Below, piece after piece: positions 16,676 through 24,838 of a stretch of 64,000 bases of DNA. The translations under genes were made by a program, and so were the position numbers. The notes under the pieces were generated by a model. It had not been told where the DNA came from. It saw only the letters and a program-made list of their open reading frames with translations, and made no database searches. Each line of letters opens with the position of its first letter. Within the stretch, counting starts at the first letter, position 1. The stretch is from a virus, in IMG/VR virus record IMGVR_UViG_3300046170_000450, positions 1 to 64,000 of that record; one strand, written 5' to 3'.

Positions 16676-17435
16676 ACTAAAAGAAAGATTATTTTTTAAA
16701 AATTCTGATTTTCAAAAAATAGAAGTCTATGAAACAAATTTCGGCAAATCTTTATTTCTTGATGATATAGAGCAATTTTCCGAATTTGATGAAATCGAAT
16801 ATCACGATACAATGACTAAAATTCCGCTTTCTATTCACGGCAAACCAAATAATGTATTAATTATTGGAGGAGGAGACGGGGGAATAGCAAGAGAATGTTT
16901 AAAATATGATACTATTAAATCTATCGACCAATGCGAAATAGACAAAGAAGTGGTGTCTGTGTGCAGAGAATATTTCCCGCAAATGGCTTCATCTTTTGAT
17001 AACCCTAGAGTAAATTTGACGTTTGATGATGCTAAAGAATTTGTTAAATCAATAGATAAAAAATATGACATAATTTTAGTTGATTCGACAGATCCAATAA
17101 ATCAATCCAAGCCTCTTTTTAAAAAAGACTTCTATGAAGATTTAAAAAATATTTTAAAAAATAATGGGTTATTATCTTGCCAAGTTCAAACGCCTGCCGT
17201 AAGCCATAGAATATCTAATGAAGTTTATAACTCACTTTATGAAGTTTTTGATTATTTAAATTTTTTCTTTTGTACCTATATTAGGGACGGTCATAAAGAT
17301 AATACGCTTTTTTCATTATCTGCAAATAAAGAAGTTGAGATACCTGAAAAATTTATTGAATATTTTGACTTAAGTTCAAAAGAATACCAAAAAACTAGAG
17401 CTTTTTTAAATAAAATAAACTGGATAAAAAAATGA
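16656..17435 (+). CDS. speE: Spermidine synthase
   Basis: 259 residues. The decarboxylated-AdoMet site GGGDGG is at 71-76, the YHDTM motif at 49-53, CEID near 93-96, and the catalytic region VDSTDP at 142-147. All key residues of the aminopropyltransferase family are present. It transfers the aminopropyl group made by SpeD to putrescine. It is coupled to speD upstream and overlaps the nuclease-like gene downstream by four bases. Polyamines neutralise packaged DNA, so a role in genome packaging or in restoring host pools is inferred. Confidence 0.95.
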   Translation: MKITSAKLKERLFFKNSDFQKIEVYETNFGKSLFLDDIEQFSEFDEIEYHDTMTKIPLSIHGKPNNVLIIGGGDGGIARECLKYDTIKSIDQCEIDKEVVSVCREYFPQMASSFDNPRVNLTFDDAKEFVKSIDKKYDIILVDSTDPINQSKPLFKKDFYEDLKNILKNNGLLSCQVQTPAVSHRISNEVYNSLYEVFDYLNFFFCTYIRDGHKDNTLFSLSANKEVEIPEKFIEYFDLSSKEYQKTRAFLNKINWIKK

Positions 17436-17920
17436 GTAAATGGAAAAACAGCAGTAGTTGGAATCGTGGGCAACGAATTGAAAAAGAGTTCGCTCCGCTT
17501 CTGCGTCAACGCGATCCGAATTATCGGAAGGCAAATAGAGAAGAACAATTTCGCCACATCGACTACTTTAGTAGTTTTGGCACTATTGATGTAAAAGCTA
17601 AAAAGAAGATCAGTCGCTCAGACTCACAGGAACAAGATGAACTTCTTTGGGTTGAGTTCTTAAATGTACAAGGTCGAGAAGGTTGGCTTCGCGGTCAAAC
17701 GGATGTTATCGCTTTTGAGCGTAATGATGACTTTGTTTTAATCAAACGCAATTATCTTTTAGGTATGTGTCAAGTCAAATGCGACTTGAGCAAGAAAGTA
17801 ACAAATAGTAAAGATGCGTTATATAAGGGCTATCAGAGAGAAGGTCGTAAAGATTTAATATCTATTATTAAGATGAGCGATGTCTTAGAGTTGCCCCATC
17901 AACGATGGAAAAAAATATAA
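17432..17920 (+). CDS. PD-(D/E)XK nuclease-like protein
   Basis: 162 residues. The pattern RGQRIEKEF, then HIDYFSSFGTIDVKAKKK (Asp53-x-Lys55) is the arrangement of a PD-(D/E)XK core: an N-terminal helix with Glu, a turn Asp44, and the D-x-K strand. The C-terminal half (WVEFLNVQGREGWLRGQTDV) resembles small phage resolvase or recycling nucleases. Overlaps speE by four bases. DNA-end processing or degradation are both possible. Confidence 0.6.
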   Translation: MSKWKNSSSWNRGQRIEKEFAPLLRQRDPNYRKANREEQFRHIDYFSSFGTIDVKAKKKISRSDSQEQDELLWVEFLNVQGREGWLRGQTDVIAFERNDDFVLIKRNYLLGMCQVKCDLSKKVTNSKDALYKGYQREGRKDLISIIKMSDVLELPHQRWKKI

Positions 17921-17926
17921 GTGTAA
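17919..17926 (+). promoter_or_regulatory. Candidate late promoter
   Basis: AAGTGTAA, eight bases before the ATG at 17935. Marks the change from early-type to late-type genes. Confidence 0.6.
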
Positions 17927-17934
17927 ATTGAACT

Positions 17935-18183
17935 ATGGAAGGGCAAATAGAAGTATTAGGAGCGAACCAAGCTTTAAGCAAATTTCAAGAATTTAAGGGA
18001 GAAGGCTCTCTTATCTCTGTGGATAAGGAACATCATTGCTTAATGTTGGGAGAAGAAAAGTTATTTTATCAAATATATAGAACAATTCATGCCGAAGACC
18101 ACATCGAATATGAGGGTTGGTGCAGTGATAAAGAGTCTAATGTAGGGCGAATAGGTATAAAATATACCCCAAAAAACGCTTGA
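17935..18183 (+). CDS. Hypothetical protein, 82 aa
   Basis: Starts MEGQIEVLGANQALSKFQEF; small mixed alpha/beta protein with no membrane segment. First gene of the late-promoter-driven lysis region, so probably late-expressed. Function unknown. Confidence 0.55.
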   Translation: MEGQIEVLGANQALSKFQEFKGEGSLISVDKEHHCLMLGEEKLFYQIYRTIHAEDHIEYEGWCSDKESNVGRIGIKYTPKNA

Positions 18184-18213
18184 TAATATAATTTTTTGCA
18201 AATAAGTATATTA

Positions 18214-18221
18214 TAGTGTAA
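18214..18221 (+). promoter_or_regulatory. Candidate late promoter before holin-like gene
   Basis: TAGTGTAA preceded by ATATTA. Fourteen bases before the ATG at 18236; another ATG at 18228 lies six bases after it but opens a non-conserved-looking frame. Confidence 0.5.
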
Positions 18222-18235
18222 ATATCTATGAGATT

Positions 18236-18721
18236 ATGTTTGGACTTATCACGATGTTATTATCGACACTTGGGGCGACTGGCATGGGCAGTATGCTTAA
18301 AATTGTTGGTGGAATCTTTCAAAGTATTTCAGAAGCTAAAGCTGCAAAAGAACGCAGAGAGCTTATTAGAGATATGCAGACCCGTCAAATGGATGACGAT
18401 TTCCAAAAGATGTTGGTCGGTGAAGCAGATAAGGATACTGGTATGTTCACTAGGGCTACTCGTCGTCTTATTGCTTTTATGGGGATGCTCAACTTCGCAA
18501 TCATCTCGATCCTTTGCACCCTCTTCCCAAACACCACACTTATCACATTCACCCCACCAGAAAGTAAGGAAAACTTCAGTCTCCTCTGGGGTCTTGTCAA
18601 ATTCCCAAGCGGAAGTGAAGTCACCTCAACGATCACTACTGGACACATCTCTCTTGTCGCAATCACCACTTTGGGGGCAATCATCGGGTTCTACTTCACT
18701 CCTGGGGGTAGAAAAGGATAA
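18236..18721 (+). CDS. Holin-like membrane protein, 161 aa
   Basis: Three hydrophobic segments: about 3-28 (ending in a Gly-rich KIVGGIFQS), 77-97 (RLIAFMGMLNFAIISILCTL) and 133-155 (HISLVAITTLGAIIGFYF), separated by a charged helical region (EAKAAKERRELIRDMQTRQM). This layout resembles three-helix phage/GTA holins. It is followed by more small membrane proteins and preceded by a late promoter, as expected for a lysis cassette. Assignment rests on topology and context. Confidence 0.55.
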   Translation: MFGLITMLLSTLGATGMGSMLKIVGGIFQSISEAKAAKERRELIRDMQTRQMDDDFQKMLVGEADKDTGMFTRATRRLIAFMGMLNFAIISILCTLFPNTTLITFTPPESKENFSLLWGLVKFPSGSEVTSTITTGHISLVAITTLGAIIGFYFTPGGRKG

Positions 18722-18782
18722 ATAACGTGTAAATATATTAGCAAAATCGCTCGCTAATTTTAAAAAACGCAAATAAGACATC

Positions 18783-19067
18783 ATGGTAGGAGATATATTA
18801 AATTTTATAGAGCAGGTAGGTATTCCAATTACAGCCGCTTTAACTGTTGGTTGGTTTCTTTTTATCATATTAAAATTTCTTTTAGCTCAAGTCACTGACA
18901 GAATTAGCGGTATAGCAAAATCTTTACTTTCCATAGAAAACCAAATAGATATAATGAACAATGACATCGTTAAGATTGATGCTCAGTTTTCTTGTGCTTT
19001 TGGTTGTCAGCCAAATATAAATAGAATCGCCGCGAGTGAAGGAAAAGAAGATTGCAGAGACGATTAG
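18783..19067 (+). CDS. Single-span membrane protein with coiled coil, 94 aa
   Basis: One transmembrane helix (about 14-34, ITAALTVGWFLFIILKFLLA) followed by a heptad-like helix (ISGIAKSLLSIENQIDIMNN) and a Cys-containing tail. Same architecture as the next gene. Candidate lysis accessory or membrane scaffold; no family recognised. No Shine-Dalgarno; instead a GCAAATAAGACATCATG leader shared with neighbours. Confidence 0.55.
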   Translation: MVGDILNFIEQVGIPITAALTVGWFLFIILKFLLAQVTDRISGIAKSLLSIENQIDIMNNDIVKIDAQFSCAFGCQPNINRIAASEGKEDCRDD

Positions 19068-19111
19068 TTGAAAAACGGCTTTTCGATTTATAATAATGCA
19101 AATAAGACATT

Positions 19112-19387
19112 ATGAGTGGACATGAATTTCAACATTGGGCTGATGTAGTCGGTAAATTTGGATTTTCGTTAATTGCGATTATCGGACTAGGATTTTTTGT
19201 ATGGCATATTTGGAAATGGGTCACAACAAAAGTAAACCCTGCATTGGGTCAAGTAGGGGCTTCATTAGGCAAACTCAAGAAGCAAGTTCAAACACTCGAT
19301 AAAGATATGATTAGACTTAACACGAAGTTAAAAATTCTAATCGAAGAACGCCATATCTCCGACAAGCATAAGACGGAAGAAAAATAA
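19112..19387 (+). CDS. Single-span membrane protein with coiled coil, 91 aa
   Basis: Transmembrane helix about 15-35 (GFSLIAIIGLGFFVWHIWKW), then a coiled-coil-like helix (LGKLKKQVQTLDKDMIRLNT) and a charged tail. Organisation parallels the previous gene, suggesting an old duplication or a pair of interacting membrane proteins. Preceded by the same GCAAATAAGACAT leader. Confidence 0.55.
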   Translation: MSGHEFQHWADVVGKFGFSLIAIIGLGFFVWHIWKWVTTKVNPALGQVGASLGKLKKQVQTLDKDMIRLNTKLKILIEERHISDKHKTEEK

Positions 19388-19424
19388 ATCGCTCACAAAT
19401 TTTAAAAAACGCAAATAAATATAT

Positions 19425-19757
19425 ATGAAAGAAGCAATCATTAACGAACCAAGTCTGTCACAAGTCTTGCTAACAAGCCCAACGACATATATTGTCTTGT
19501 TGGTTATCGTTCTGACTATCGTCGGTCTAAAAACGCAAAAGTCGTCAACGAACTGTTGCAAGGCAAATAAGACATCATCACCTAGTAAGCCAAAGCGAGC
19601 TAGAGGTAAGAAGGGTAAGTATCTAGCGGATGACCCAACTACTCCCAACAAAAACGAAGCGTGGGAGGGTGGCAAAGCCCCTAAGAAAAAAGCCAAGAAA
19701 AAGACAGCGACGAAAAAAGCAGTCAAGAAACGCACTCCTAAAAAGGGTGGAAAGTAA
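19425..19757 (+). CDS. Membrane protein with Lys-rich tail, 110 aa
   Basis: A transmembrane helix at about 21-37 (TYIVLLVIVLTIVGLKT) is followed by a very basic C-terminal half of Lys-Ala-Pro repeats (KKKAKKKTATKKAVKKRTPK), like histone-H1-type tails. The basic tail could bind nucleic acid or phospholipid at the membrane; this is inference. Follows the other lysis-region membrane genes. Confidence 0.5.
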   Translation: MKEAIINEPSLSQVLLTSPTTYIVLLVIVLTIVGLKTQKSSTNCCKANKTSSPSKPKRARGKKGKYLADDPTTPNKNEAWEGGKAPKKKAKKKTATKKAVKKRTPKKGGK

Positions 19758-19779
19758 AATTTTTAAAATTTAAAAAAAC

Positions 19780-19899
19780 ATGGAAACAATTATCGTTTTT
19801 CTCGTCGGCTTTGTAGTTGGCATCCTTGTCGGAAGAAAGCATACGGAAGCAGTTGAGACTGTTGTTAGTCTTGGCAAGAGACTTATCGGAAAAAAGTAA
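19780..19899 (+). CDS. Tiny membrane protein, 39 aa
   Basis: Starts METIIVFLVGFVVGILVGRK: one glycine-zipper-like transmembrane helix followed by a short amphipathic basic helix (VVSLGKRLIGKK). Last gene before the terminator at 19943. Small size and context suit a lysis or membrane-modifying peptide; no family recognised. Confidence 0.5.
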   Translation: METIIVFLVGFVVGILVGRKHTEAVETVVSLGKRLIGKK

Positions 19900-19942
19900 A
19901 TTTTTTTTCTTACATAAGTGGTTCTTTTTCAAGGACTTATAG

Positions 19943-19972
19943 AGTGGTCACGATTTGTGACCACTTTTTTTT
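19943..19972 (+). terminator. Intrinsic terminator of the lysis region
   Basis: Nine-base perfect stem AGTGGTCAC / GTGACCACT with a five-base loop, then a run of seven T. Confidence 0.9.
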
Positions 19973-19983
19973 GCGCTATGTGC

Positions 19984-20011
19984 TTGACATATTGGGAATC
20001 TGTGCCATACT
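19984..20011 (+). promoter_or_regulatory. Sigma70-type promoter, leaderless start at 20019
   Basis: TTGACA, 16-base spacer, CATACT, seven bases, ATG of the rIIA-like gene. Confidence 0.7.
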
Positions 20012-20018
20012 GTGTGGC

Positions 20019-22139
20019 ATGATTATCGAAACCAAAAACAAAAACATACAGTCCCAAGGCATTGCCAAGCAAGAGTCTTGTTCCATCGACCAAGAAGATA
20101 TGCGTTACATCGCATCACTCTTACGCAACAATTATAGTAACCCGTTGCTCGCAACCATCCGTGAAATCGTTGCAAACGCATTGGACGTAACTAAAAGTAA
20201 GAAGGTAGAGATTCAACTACCTACTAAGATTGAGCCAAACTTTATCGTGCGAGATTATGGGTGCGGTTTGAGCGAGGAAGATATGCTTGGGCTTTACACC
20301 AAGTATGGCAAGTCAACCAAGCGTGACTCCAACAATTCGATTGGTGGTTTCGGTATTGGGCGATTCGCACCTCTATCATACACCGATTCATTTATCGTTC
20401 GCTCTGTTCATAAAGGACACAAGCACTCGTATATTATTCGTGTAGACGAACACGATGATACAATCGTATCTCAGATTGAAAGCACAAGTTCAAGCGAGTC
20501 TGATGGTATCTATGTGCAAGTCGGCATCAAAACAGAGGACATATCAGAATTTTTTAAAATTTTTAAAAAGACTCTTTGGTATCGCAAAAATGCAATCAAG
20601 CTACTCAATGAAAGTTGGGGCGATCAATCAATGGGCAAGCCCCAAGAGTCTAACGAGATTTTTGATTTGTATTCAGAGAATCGTTATTGGGAAGATAAAT
20701 CCCACTATGGAAATCAACCTTATGTTCTTATGGGCGGCATTCCATACAAGGTAAACCCAAGCGATGAATGGTATATGTTCAAGCAAGGCGTTGTTTACAA
20801 GGCAGAGATCGGTGAGTTCAAACTGCACCACAGTCGTGAGTCTTTGGAATACAATCCACAAGTGAAGGAAGCACTCAAGAAAGCATCAGAAAAGATGTTT
20901 GATAAGCTCAACTCAACATTGAGCAGTCAAATGGATGTCGCTAAAAACTTCTATGAAGCGAGTGACATTATGCACAAAGCTCTTGAGACATACAAACAGA
21001 GGTTTGGAAAAAAGCTATCTGTATCTTCTAGCAAGTTTCAAGGTGTTAGTGGAGAGTTGTTCCTTAACAATCAAGTCGATAAGCGAGTAGACATCACAAC
21101 TAGAGAGAATGGCAACTTGGGCTTCTCTAGCTTTTCAAGATACCACTATCACGGCTATGAGCCAAATTCAGATCGCATCTACATCATAGATGATGCACCA
21201 AGCCCTCGCTCACCTAAAGCACGATGCTTATTTCTGCATGATTTTGAAGCAGAGAAAGGGCTAAAAGCGAAAGGGACTGCCAAGATTGTTTTAATCACTC
21301 CAAAAGATTCTGAGCTTAAAAATTGCATACAACGAGTAAGGGACTGCGACCATCCACAAGTGAAGTTGCTATCTGAGTGTGAGCGAGTAATATCTGCTCG
21401 TCAGAAAACCAAGAGTTCCGTCAAGTCTCTATCGGCTATGGATATTCTAAAGTTTGGATTGGCGGGCAAAAGATACGGACAGTCTGAGTGGGCAAACAAT
21501 GACGAGTGGTGGGGCATTGATACCGAAGCCGATTTGGATGACGATAACAAAACATATTATTATGTTCGTTACTACGCCAACAAGGTTCAGTTCAAACCCA
21601 ACGATGATCACCAAGAGCAAGAGCTACGACCATTTGCGTTCAAAGATACTTGGCTAAAACAGATTGCTGATTTCGTAGAGAAAGAAACTATTTGGGGCGT
21701 TCGTTCAAACCAACTCAGTAAAATCAAAGCCAAGAAGAATTGGATTTGCTTAGATGATGTCTACGAAGATTTGGTTTTCGAGGATGAAAAGGTAGTAAAG
21801 TATGTTCAGTATTATAACGAAACTTCTTTGTTTAGTGATTACTGCCCCTACACTATGACTGCACTGGATAAGCTCCCAAAAAACACAATGAATGAAAATT
21901 TAAAAAATTTATTAAATTCTTATACAAATTGGGTTGGGAACAGAAGCATTGTGAACACCGCCAAGTTCAATCATCAATATGTTGTTGATCGACTCAAGCC
22001 TCGCGACCTAAGTGCCAAGTCATCAGCTAGGAAGCAAGCATTTGATAAAGCGTTTCCTATGGCGAAGTATGCTCTCCAAAAAAGTCATAATCGCGACAGT
22101 TCAGAAAGCATTTCCGATGTGTTATCGTATATCGGTTAG
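20019..22139 (+). CDS. rIIA: rIIA-like GHKL ATPase
   Basis: 706 residues from the promoter-defined ATG at 20019; an upstream in-frame extension would start inside the terminator. The N-terminal GHKL ATP-binding fold is clear: N-box TIREIVANALD (about 47-57), G1 box DYGCGLS (79-85) and G2 box GGFGIGRFA (109-117). The remainder is charged and diverged, as in T4 rIIA. Together with the rIIB homologue at 23070 it forms the rII pair, which in T4 acts at the membrane in exclusion of superinfection and prophage interference; the mechanism is still unclear. Confidence 0.85.
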   Translation: MIIETKNKNIQSQGIAKQESCSIDQEDMRYIASLLRNNYSNPLLATIREIVANALDVTKSKKVEIQLPTKIEPNFIVRDYGCGLSEEDMLGLYTKYGKSTKRDSNNSIGGFGIGRFAPLSYTDSFIVRSVHKGHKHSYIIRVDEHDDTIVSQIESTSSSESDGIYVQVGIKTEDISEFFKIFKKTLWYRKNAIKLLNESWGDQSMGKPQESNEIFDLYSENRYWEDKSHYGNQPYVLMGGIPYKVNPSDEWYMFKQGVVYKAEIGEFKLHHSRESLEYNPQVKEALKKASEKMFDKLNSTLSSQMDVAKNFYEASDIMHKALETYKQRFGKKLSVSSSKFQGVSGELFLNNQVDKRVDITTRENGNLGFSSFSRYHYHGYEPNSDRIYIIDDAPSPRSPKARCLFLHDFEAEKGLKAKGTAKIVLITPKDSELKNCIQRVRDCDHPQVKLLSECERVISARQKTKSSVKSLSAMDILKFGLAGKRYGQSEWANNDEWWGIDTEADLDDDNKTYYYVRYYANKVQFKPNDDHQEQELRPFAFKDTWLKQIADFVEKETIWGVRSNQLSKIKAKKNWICLDDVYEDLVFEDEKVVKYVQYYNETSLFSDYCPYTMTALDKLPKNTMNENLKNLLNSYTNWVGNRSIVNTAKFNHQYVVDRLKPRDLSAKSSARKQAFDKAFPMAKYALQKSHNRDSSESISDVLSYIG

Positions 22140-22159
22140 TAGTAAGGTAATCAAAAAGT

Positions 22160-22191
22160 GTTGGCTAGGGGAGTGGTTGCCCCTAGTCAAC
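22160..22191 (+). other. Strong hairpin without U-tract after rIIA
   Basis: Twelve-base arms GTTGGCTAGGGG / CCCCTAGTCAAC with a G/T wobble around an eight-base loop. No T-run follows, so it is not a standard intrinsic terminator; it could protect or process the 3' end. Confidence 0.5.
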
Positions 22192-22209
22192 CAAACCTTA
22201 AAAAAAGAT

Positions 22210-22237
22210 TTGACATTCAACCAAACTCAACTATACT
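22210..22237 (+). promoter_or_regulatory. Sigma70-type promoter, leaderless start at 22244
   Basis: TTGACA, 16-base spacer, TATACT, six bases, ATG. Confidence 0.75.
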
Positions 22238-22243
22238 GAAAGC

Positions 22244-22990
22244 ATGATTACCGAAACCCAACTAGACTTCCTACCTCACGTTGCAAAGCAAGAGGCACAA
22301 CAATTATCCTTCTTAGACGAGAGCAATCGTGTTCACGTTCGGAAGTTCGACAAGCGAGACGTAGAGCGTTTCTTTGAGTCAATTACTGAAGATGAAATCA
22401 TCGACACCTCACTTGTGTGGGAGAAACTAAAATGCACTAACGACATGGAGGTTTTTCAAAGATGGCTTTTTGCTTTCTGCTCAGTCCACACTTCTTACGA
22501 ATCGAATATGCGAGGCTACCTTGCTATCAAAGACTTTACCGAATGGTTTAATCGTGACGATGTGCTGAAGCAAAAGCTAATCGAAAGTGGAGTTGGTATG
22601 TATAACAACCGCACCAAATTTATCAGCCAGTTCGCCACAAAATTTTGGCAGAACCCAAATTTATTTAAATTTAAAAAAGATCAAAAGTGGTCAGAGTTCC
22701 GTAATGGTCTTGTAAAAGAAATTTTAGGATTAGGTATGGCAAAGGTATCGTTCGCTCTAGAGATGATATACACCTTTGAAGCGCAAGTGATGTGTGCAGA
22801 CACACATTTGTTCCAAGCCTATGGCTACAAACAAGAGCTACACTCAAACAAGTATGACGAGATTGAGAAGCATTGGATAGAATTTTCTGCGATGTATAAC
22901 GTATCACCTGCAATCAGCAGAGCAATTTACTGGAATAGGAAAAAGAATGAGTCTAACTGTTGGTATTGGGCTAAGGTATTGGAGAATTAG
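22244..22990 (+). CDS. HhH-GPD DNA glycosylase-like protein
   Basis: 248 residues, mostly helical. EILGLGMAKVSFALEMIY looks like a helix-hairpin-helix with the Lys found in glycosylase/lyases, followed after 14 residues by CADTHLFQAYG, where the Asp sits as in HhH-GPD enzymes. This suggests base-excision activity on damaged or modified DNA. It lies between rIIA and rIIB with its own promoter. Assignment is by motif only; other HhH proteins are possible. Confidence 0.5.
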   Translation: MITETQLDFLPHVAKQEAQQLSFLDESNRVHVRKFDKRDVERFFESITEDEIIDTSLVWEKLKCTNDMEVFQRWLFAFCSVHTSYESNMRGYLAIKDFTEWFNRDDVLKQKLIESGVGMYNNRTKFISQFATKFWQNPNLFKFKKDQKWSEFRNGLVKEILGLGMAKVSFALEMIYTFEAQVMCADTHLFQAYGYKQELHSNKYDEIEKHWIEFSAMYNVSPAISRAIYWNRKKNESNCWYWAKVLEN

Positions 22991-22992
22991 GC

Positions 22993-23020
22993 TTGACAAC
23001 TATCGTGTAAATTATATTAT
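22993..23020 (+). promoter_or_regulatory. Sigma70-type promoter with leader, before rIIB
   Basis: TTGACA, 16-base spacer, TATTAT. Leader of about 45 bases ending in the ribosome site AAAGGAAAAAT before ATG 23070. Confidence 0.7.
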
Positions 23021-23069
23021 ATATATCATAAATTTTAACTAAAACAAAAACCCAAACAAAAGGAAAAAT

Positions 23070-23936
23070 ATGGAAAAATATCCATTCATCGTTTCAGAAG
23101 ATACAGCTACCCTTCTCCATGAAGGCAAGCCTTATACTCTGAATAATTCTCACTCTAATTTTAAGCCCTTCAAGAAGGCTTTGATTGCAGGTGATTTTGA
23201 AACGGCAATCAATTATCTAGACATCAAAAAGCAGATCAAAGAGTTTGCCGATGGAGAGTTAAAGGTTGAAAACGGCTCAGTATATTACTACGGCACTCAG
23301 CTTCACGGCAAGGTCGTAGACAAGCTAATTGAGCTACTCGAAAGCGGTATGAAGATAGGCAGTCCATTCATTAAGTTCGTAAAGAATTTGTTGGACAATC
23401 CTAGCAACAGTTCGGTCGAGGAGTTGTATGACTTCCTATCTTACAAATCACTTCCTATTGATGATGATGGCTATGTGCTAGGCTACAAGGGAGTTGCCCA
23501 TGATGGTTGGTCAATTAGTGGCAATACTCAAACTATCGTCTTGCAAGGCGAAGTGAATGAGCGTGGTCAAATTATGAATCGCGTTGGTGATACAATCGAA
23601 GTTCAGCGTAGAAGCGTTGATGATAACCGCCAAAACAATTGCTCTCATGGCTTGCATATCGGCTCGTTCGATTACGCTAAGTCTTGGGCGGGTGGTGGTC
23701 AACTTCTGTTGGTTCGTTTCAACCCTGCTGATGCAGTCAGCGTTCCACAAGATTGTTCCTGTCAGAAACTACGAGTCTGTAAGTATGAAATCATTGAGGA
23801 AATCGAAGTCGAAAATGATTCCGAGATTACCGAACCATATTATGGCGTTTATACTGACGGCAATGTAGATGACATTGATAACGATTATGATGAAGATTAT
23901 GATGATGAGGAGGAATACGAAAATGAACAGTATTAG
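23070..23936 (+). CDS. rIIB: rIIB-like protein
   Basis: 288 residues. The family core is visible: LPIDDDGYVLGYKGV, then NRVGDTIEVQRRSVDDNRQN, NCSHGLHIGSFDYA and LVRFNPADAVSVPQDCSCQK, the same order as in T4 rIIB. The C-terminus is a highly acidic tail (DNDYDEDYDDEEEYE). Read from its own promoter with a leader and ribosome site. Partner of the rIIA-like protein. Confidence 0.85.
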   Translation: MEKYPFIVSEDTATLLHEGKPYTLNNSHSNFKPFKKALIAGDFETAINYLDIKKQIKEFADGELKVENGSVYYYGTQLHGKVVDKLIELLESGMKIGSPFIKFVKNLLDNPSNSSVEELYDFLSYKSLPIDDDGYVLGYKGVAHDGWSISGNTQTIVLQGEVNERGQIMNRVGDTIEVQRRSVDDNRQNNCSHGLHIGSFDYAKSWAGGGQLLLVRFNPADAVSVPQDCSCQKLRVCKYEIIEEIEVENDSEITEPYYGVYTDGNVDDIDNDYDEDYDDEEEYENEQY

Positions 23937-23987
23937 TGGTATTTATATATTTCTTAATCTTTTTAATTTGGCTATTAGGCTTTCCAA

Positions 23988-24173
23988 ATGAGTAAACCAA
24001 ACCAAATCATCATAGAAGTAGATGGTCAAAAAGCCACCTACACCCTACAAGGAGACGAAGCTGAAAAGCTAGAAACGACCTTGGGAGCGTTTGAGGATGT
24101 GTTAGCAACACATTTTAAAATTGACCCAATGGTAAACTCCTTAGACATCGTAGATGCAGTAGCACTCGATTAA
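23988..24173 (+). CDS. Hypothetical protein, 61 aa
   Basis: Small protein starting MSKPNQIIIEVDGQKATYTL; beta strands followed by a helix (AEKLETTLGAFEDVLATHF). Follows rIIB. No family recognised. Confidence 0.5.
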   Translation: MSKPNQIIIEVDGQKATYTLQGDEAEKLETTLGAFEDVLATHFKIDPMVNSLDIVDAVALD

Positions 24174-24185
24174 GAGTTAAAAGCG

Positions 24186-24220
24186 TGGGGGCAGGTAGCG
24201 AAAACATCTACCTGTCCCCA
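24186..24220 (+). other. Strong hairpin without U-tract
   Basis: Arms GGGGGCAGGTAG / CTACCTGTCCCC closing a nine-base loop, followed by A-run rather than T-run. Stable 3'-end structure downstream of the rIIB unit. Confidence 0.5.
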
Positions 24221-24263
24221 AAAAAACAACTGATATAAAATTATAAAAAATTTAAAAAAACTT

Positions 24264-24488
24264 ATGCAAAACGCAAACTATGTAGTCGTAGAAAAGGGTG
24301 ATAAAAGCATCGTAAACTTTTATTCCACAAAACTGCCCCAATCTTTGGCTTGGGCTAAAGAATGTTCCAGACAAATGAAATCAATGAGTGGCAAAGAATA
24401 TGAAGTCCTAGTCAAGATAGAAGGTCAACAAGAGCTAATGCAATTAAAAGATTATGAACATACCTTGGGTGGAAAAAGAGATAGCTGA
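24264..24488 (+). CDS. Hypothetical protein, 74 aa
   Basis: MQNANYVVVEKGDKSIVNFY start, helical Trp/Lys middle. First of a chain of overlapping tiny genes to 26275. Upstream is an AT block (AAATTTAAAAAAACTT) instead of a ribosome site. Function unknown. Confidence 0.5.
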   Translation: MQNANYVVVEKGDKSIVNFYSTKLPQSLAWAKECSRQMKSMSGKEYEVLVKIEGQQELMQLKDYEHTLGGKRDS

Positions 24489-24624
24489 GATTAAAAATTG
24501 GCTAGAATTAAACGAAGGTCAATCCTTCCTGCCTACAATGGATATGGATGACCTTTTGCACAAAAAAGAAGTGGCACACAAAAAAGAGGTGCTTGAAATC
24601 TTAACAAGAATTAAACATCATTAA
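24454..24624 (+). CDS. Small acidic helical protein, 56 aa
   Basis: ATG lies 35 bases inside the end of the preceding gene in another frame. Sequence MNIPWVEKEIAEIKNWLELN continues as charged helix with an HKKEVAHKKEVLEIL heptad-like part. Supported by overlap-style packing; function unknown. Confidence 0.45.
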   Translation: MNIPWVEKEIAEIKNWLELNEGQSFLPTMDMDDLLHKKEVAHKKEVLEILTRIKHH

Positions 24625-24627
24625 AAA

Positions 24628-24831
24628 ATGTATATCGTAGTTCACACAATGAAGCCAGATGGCAAAGATGAATGTTCGTCATTTGAGTCCGACTGGTCAA
24701 CCCATGAAACCCTTGAGGAAGCTCAAAAAGAATATCAATTCTTGTTAGATTGTCCTCAAATTTACACCGCCTCAATTTGTGGCGTTATCGAATCAACTGA
24801 TTATTCACCTGCCGAAAACAACAAGATATAA
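24628..24831 (+). CDS. Hypothetical protein, 67 aa
   Basis: MYIVVHTMKPDGKDECSSFE start, then an EEAQKEYQFLLDCPQIYTAS helix-strand. Three bases after the previous stop. No family recognised. Confidence 0.5.
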   Translation: MYIVVHTMKPDGKDECSSFESDWSTHETLEEAQKEYQFLLDCPQIYTASICGVIESTDYSPAENNKI

Positions 24832-24838
24832 AACAATT

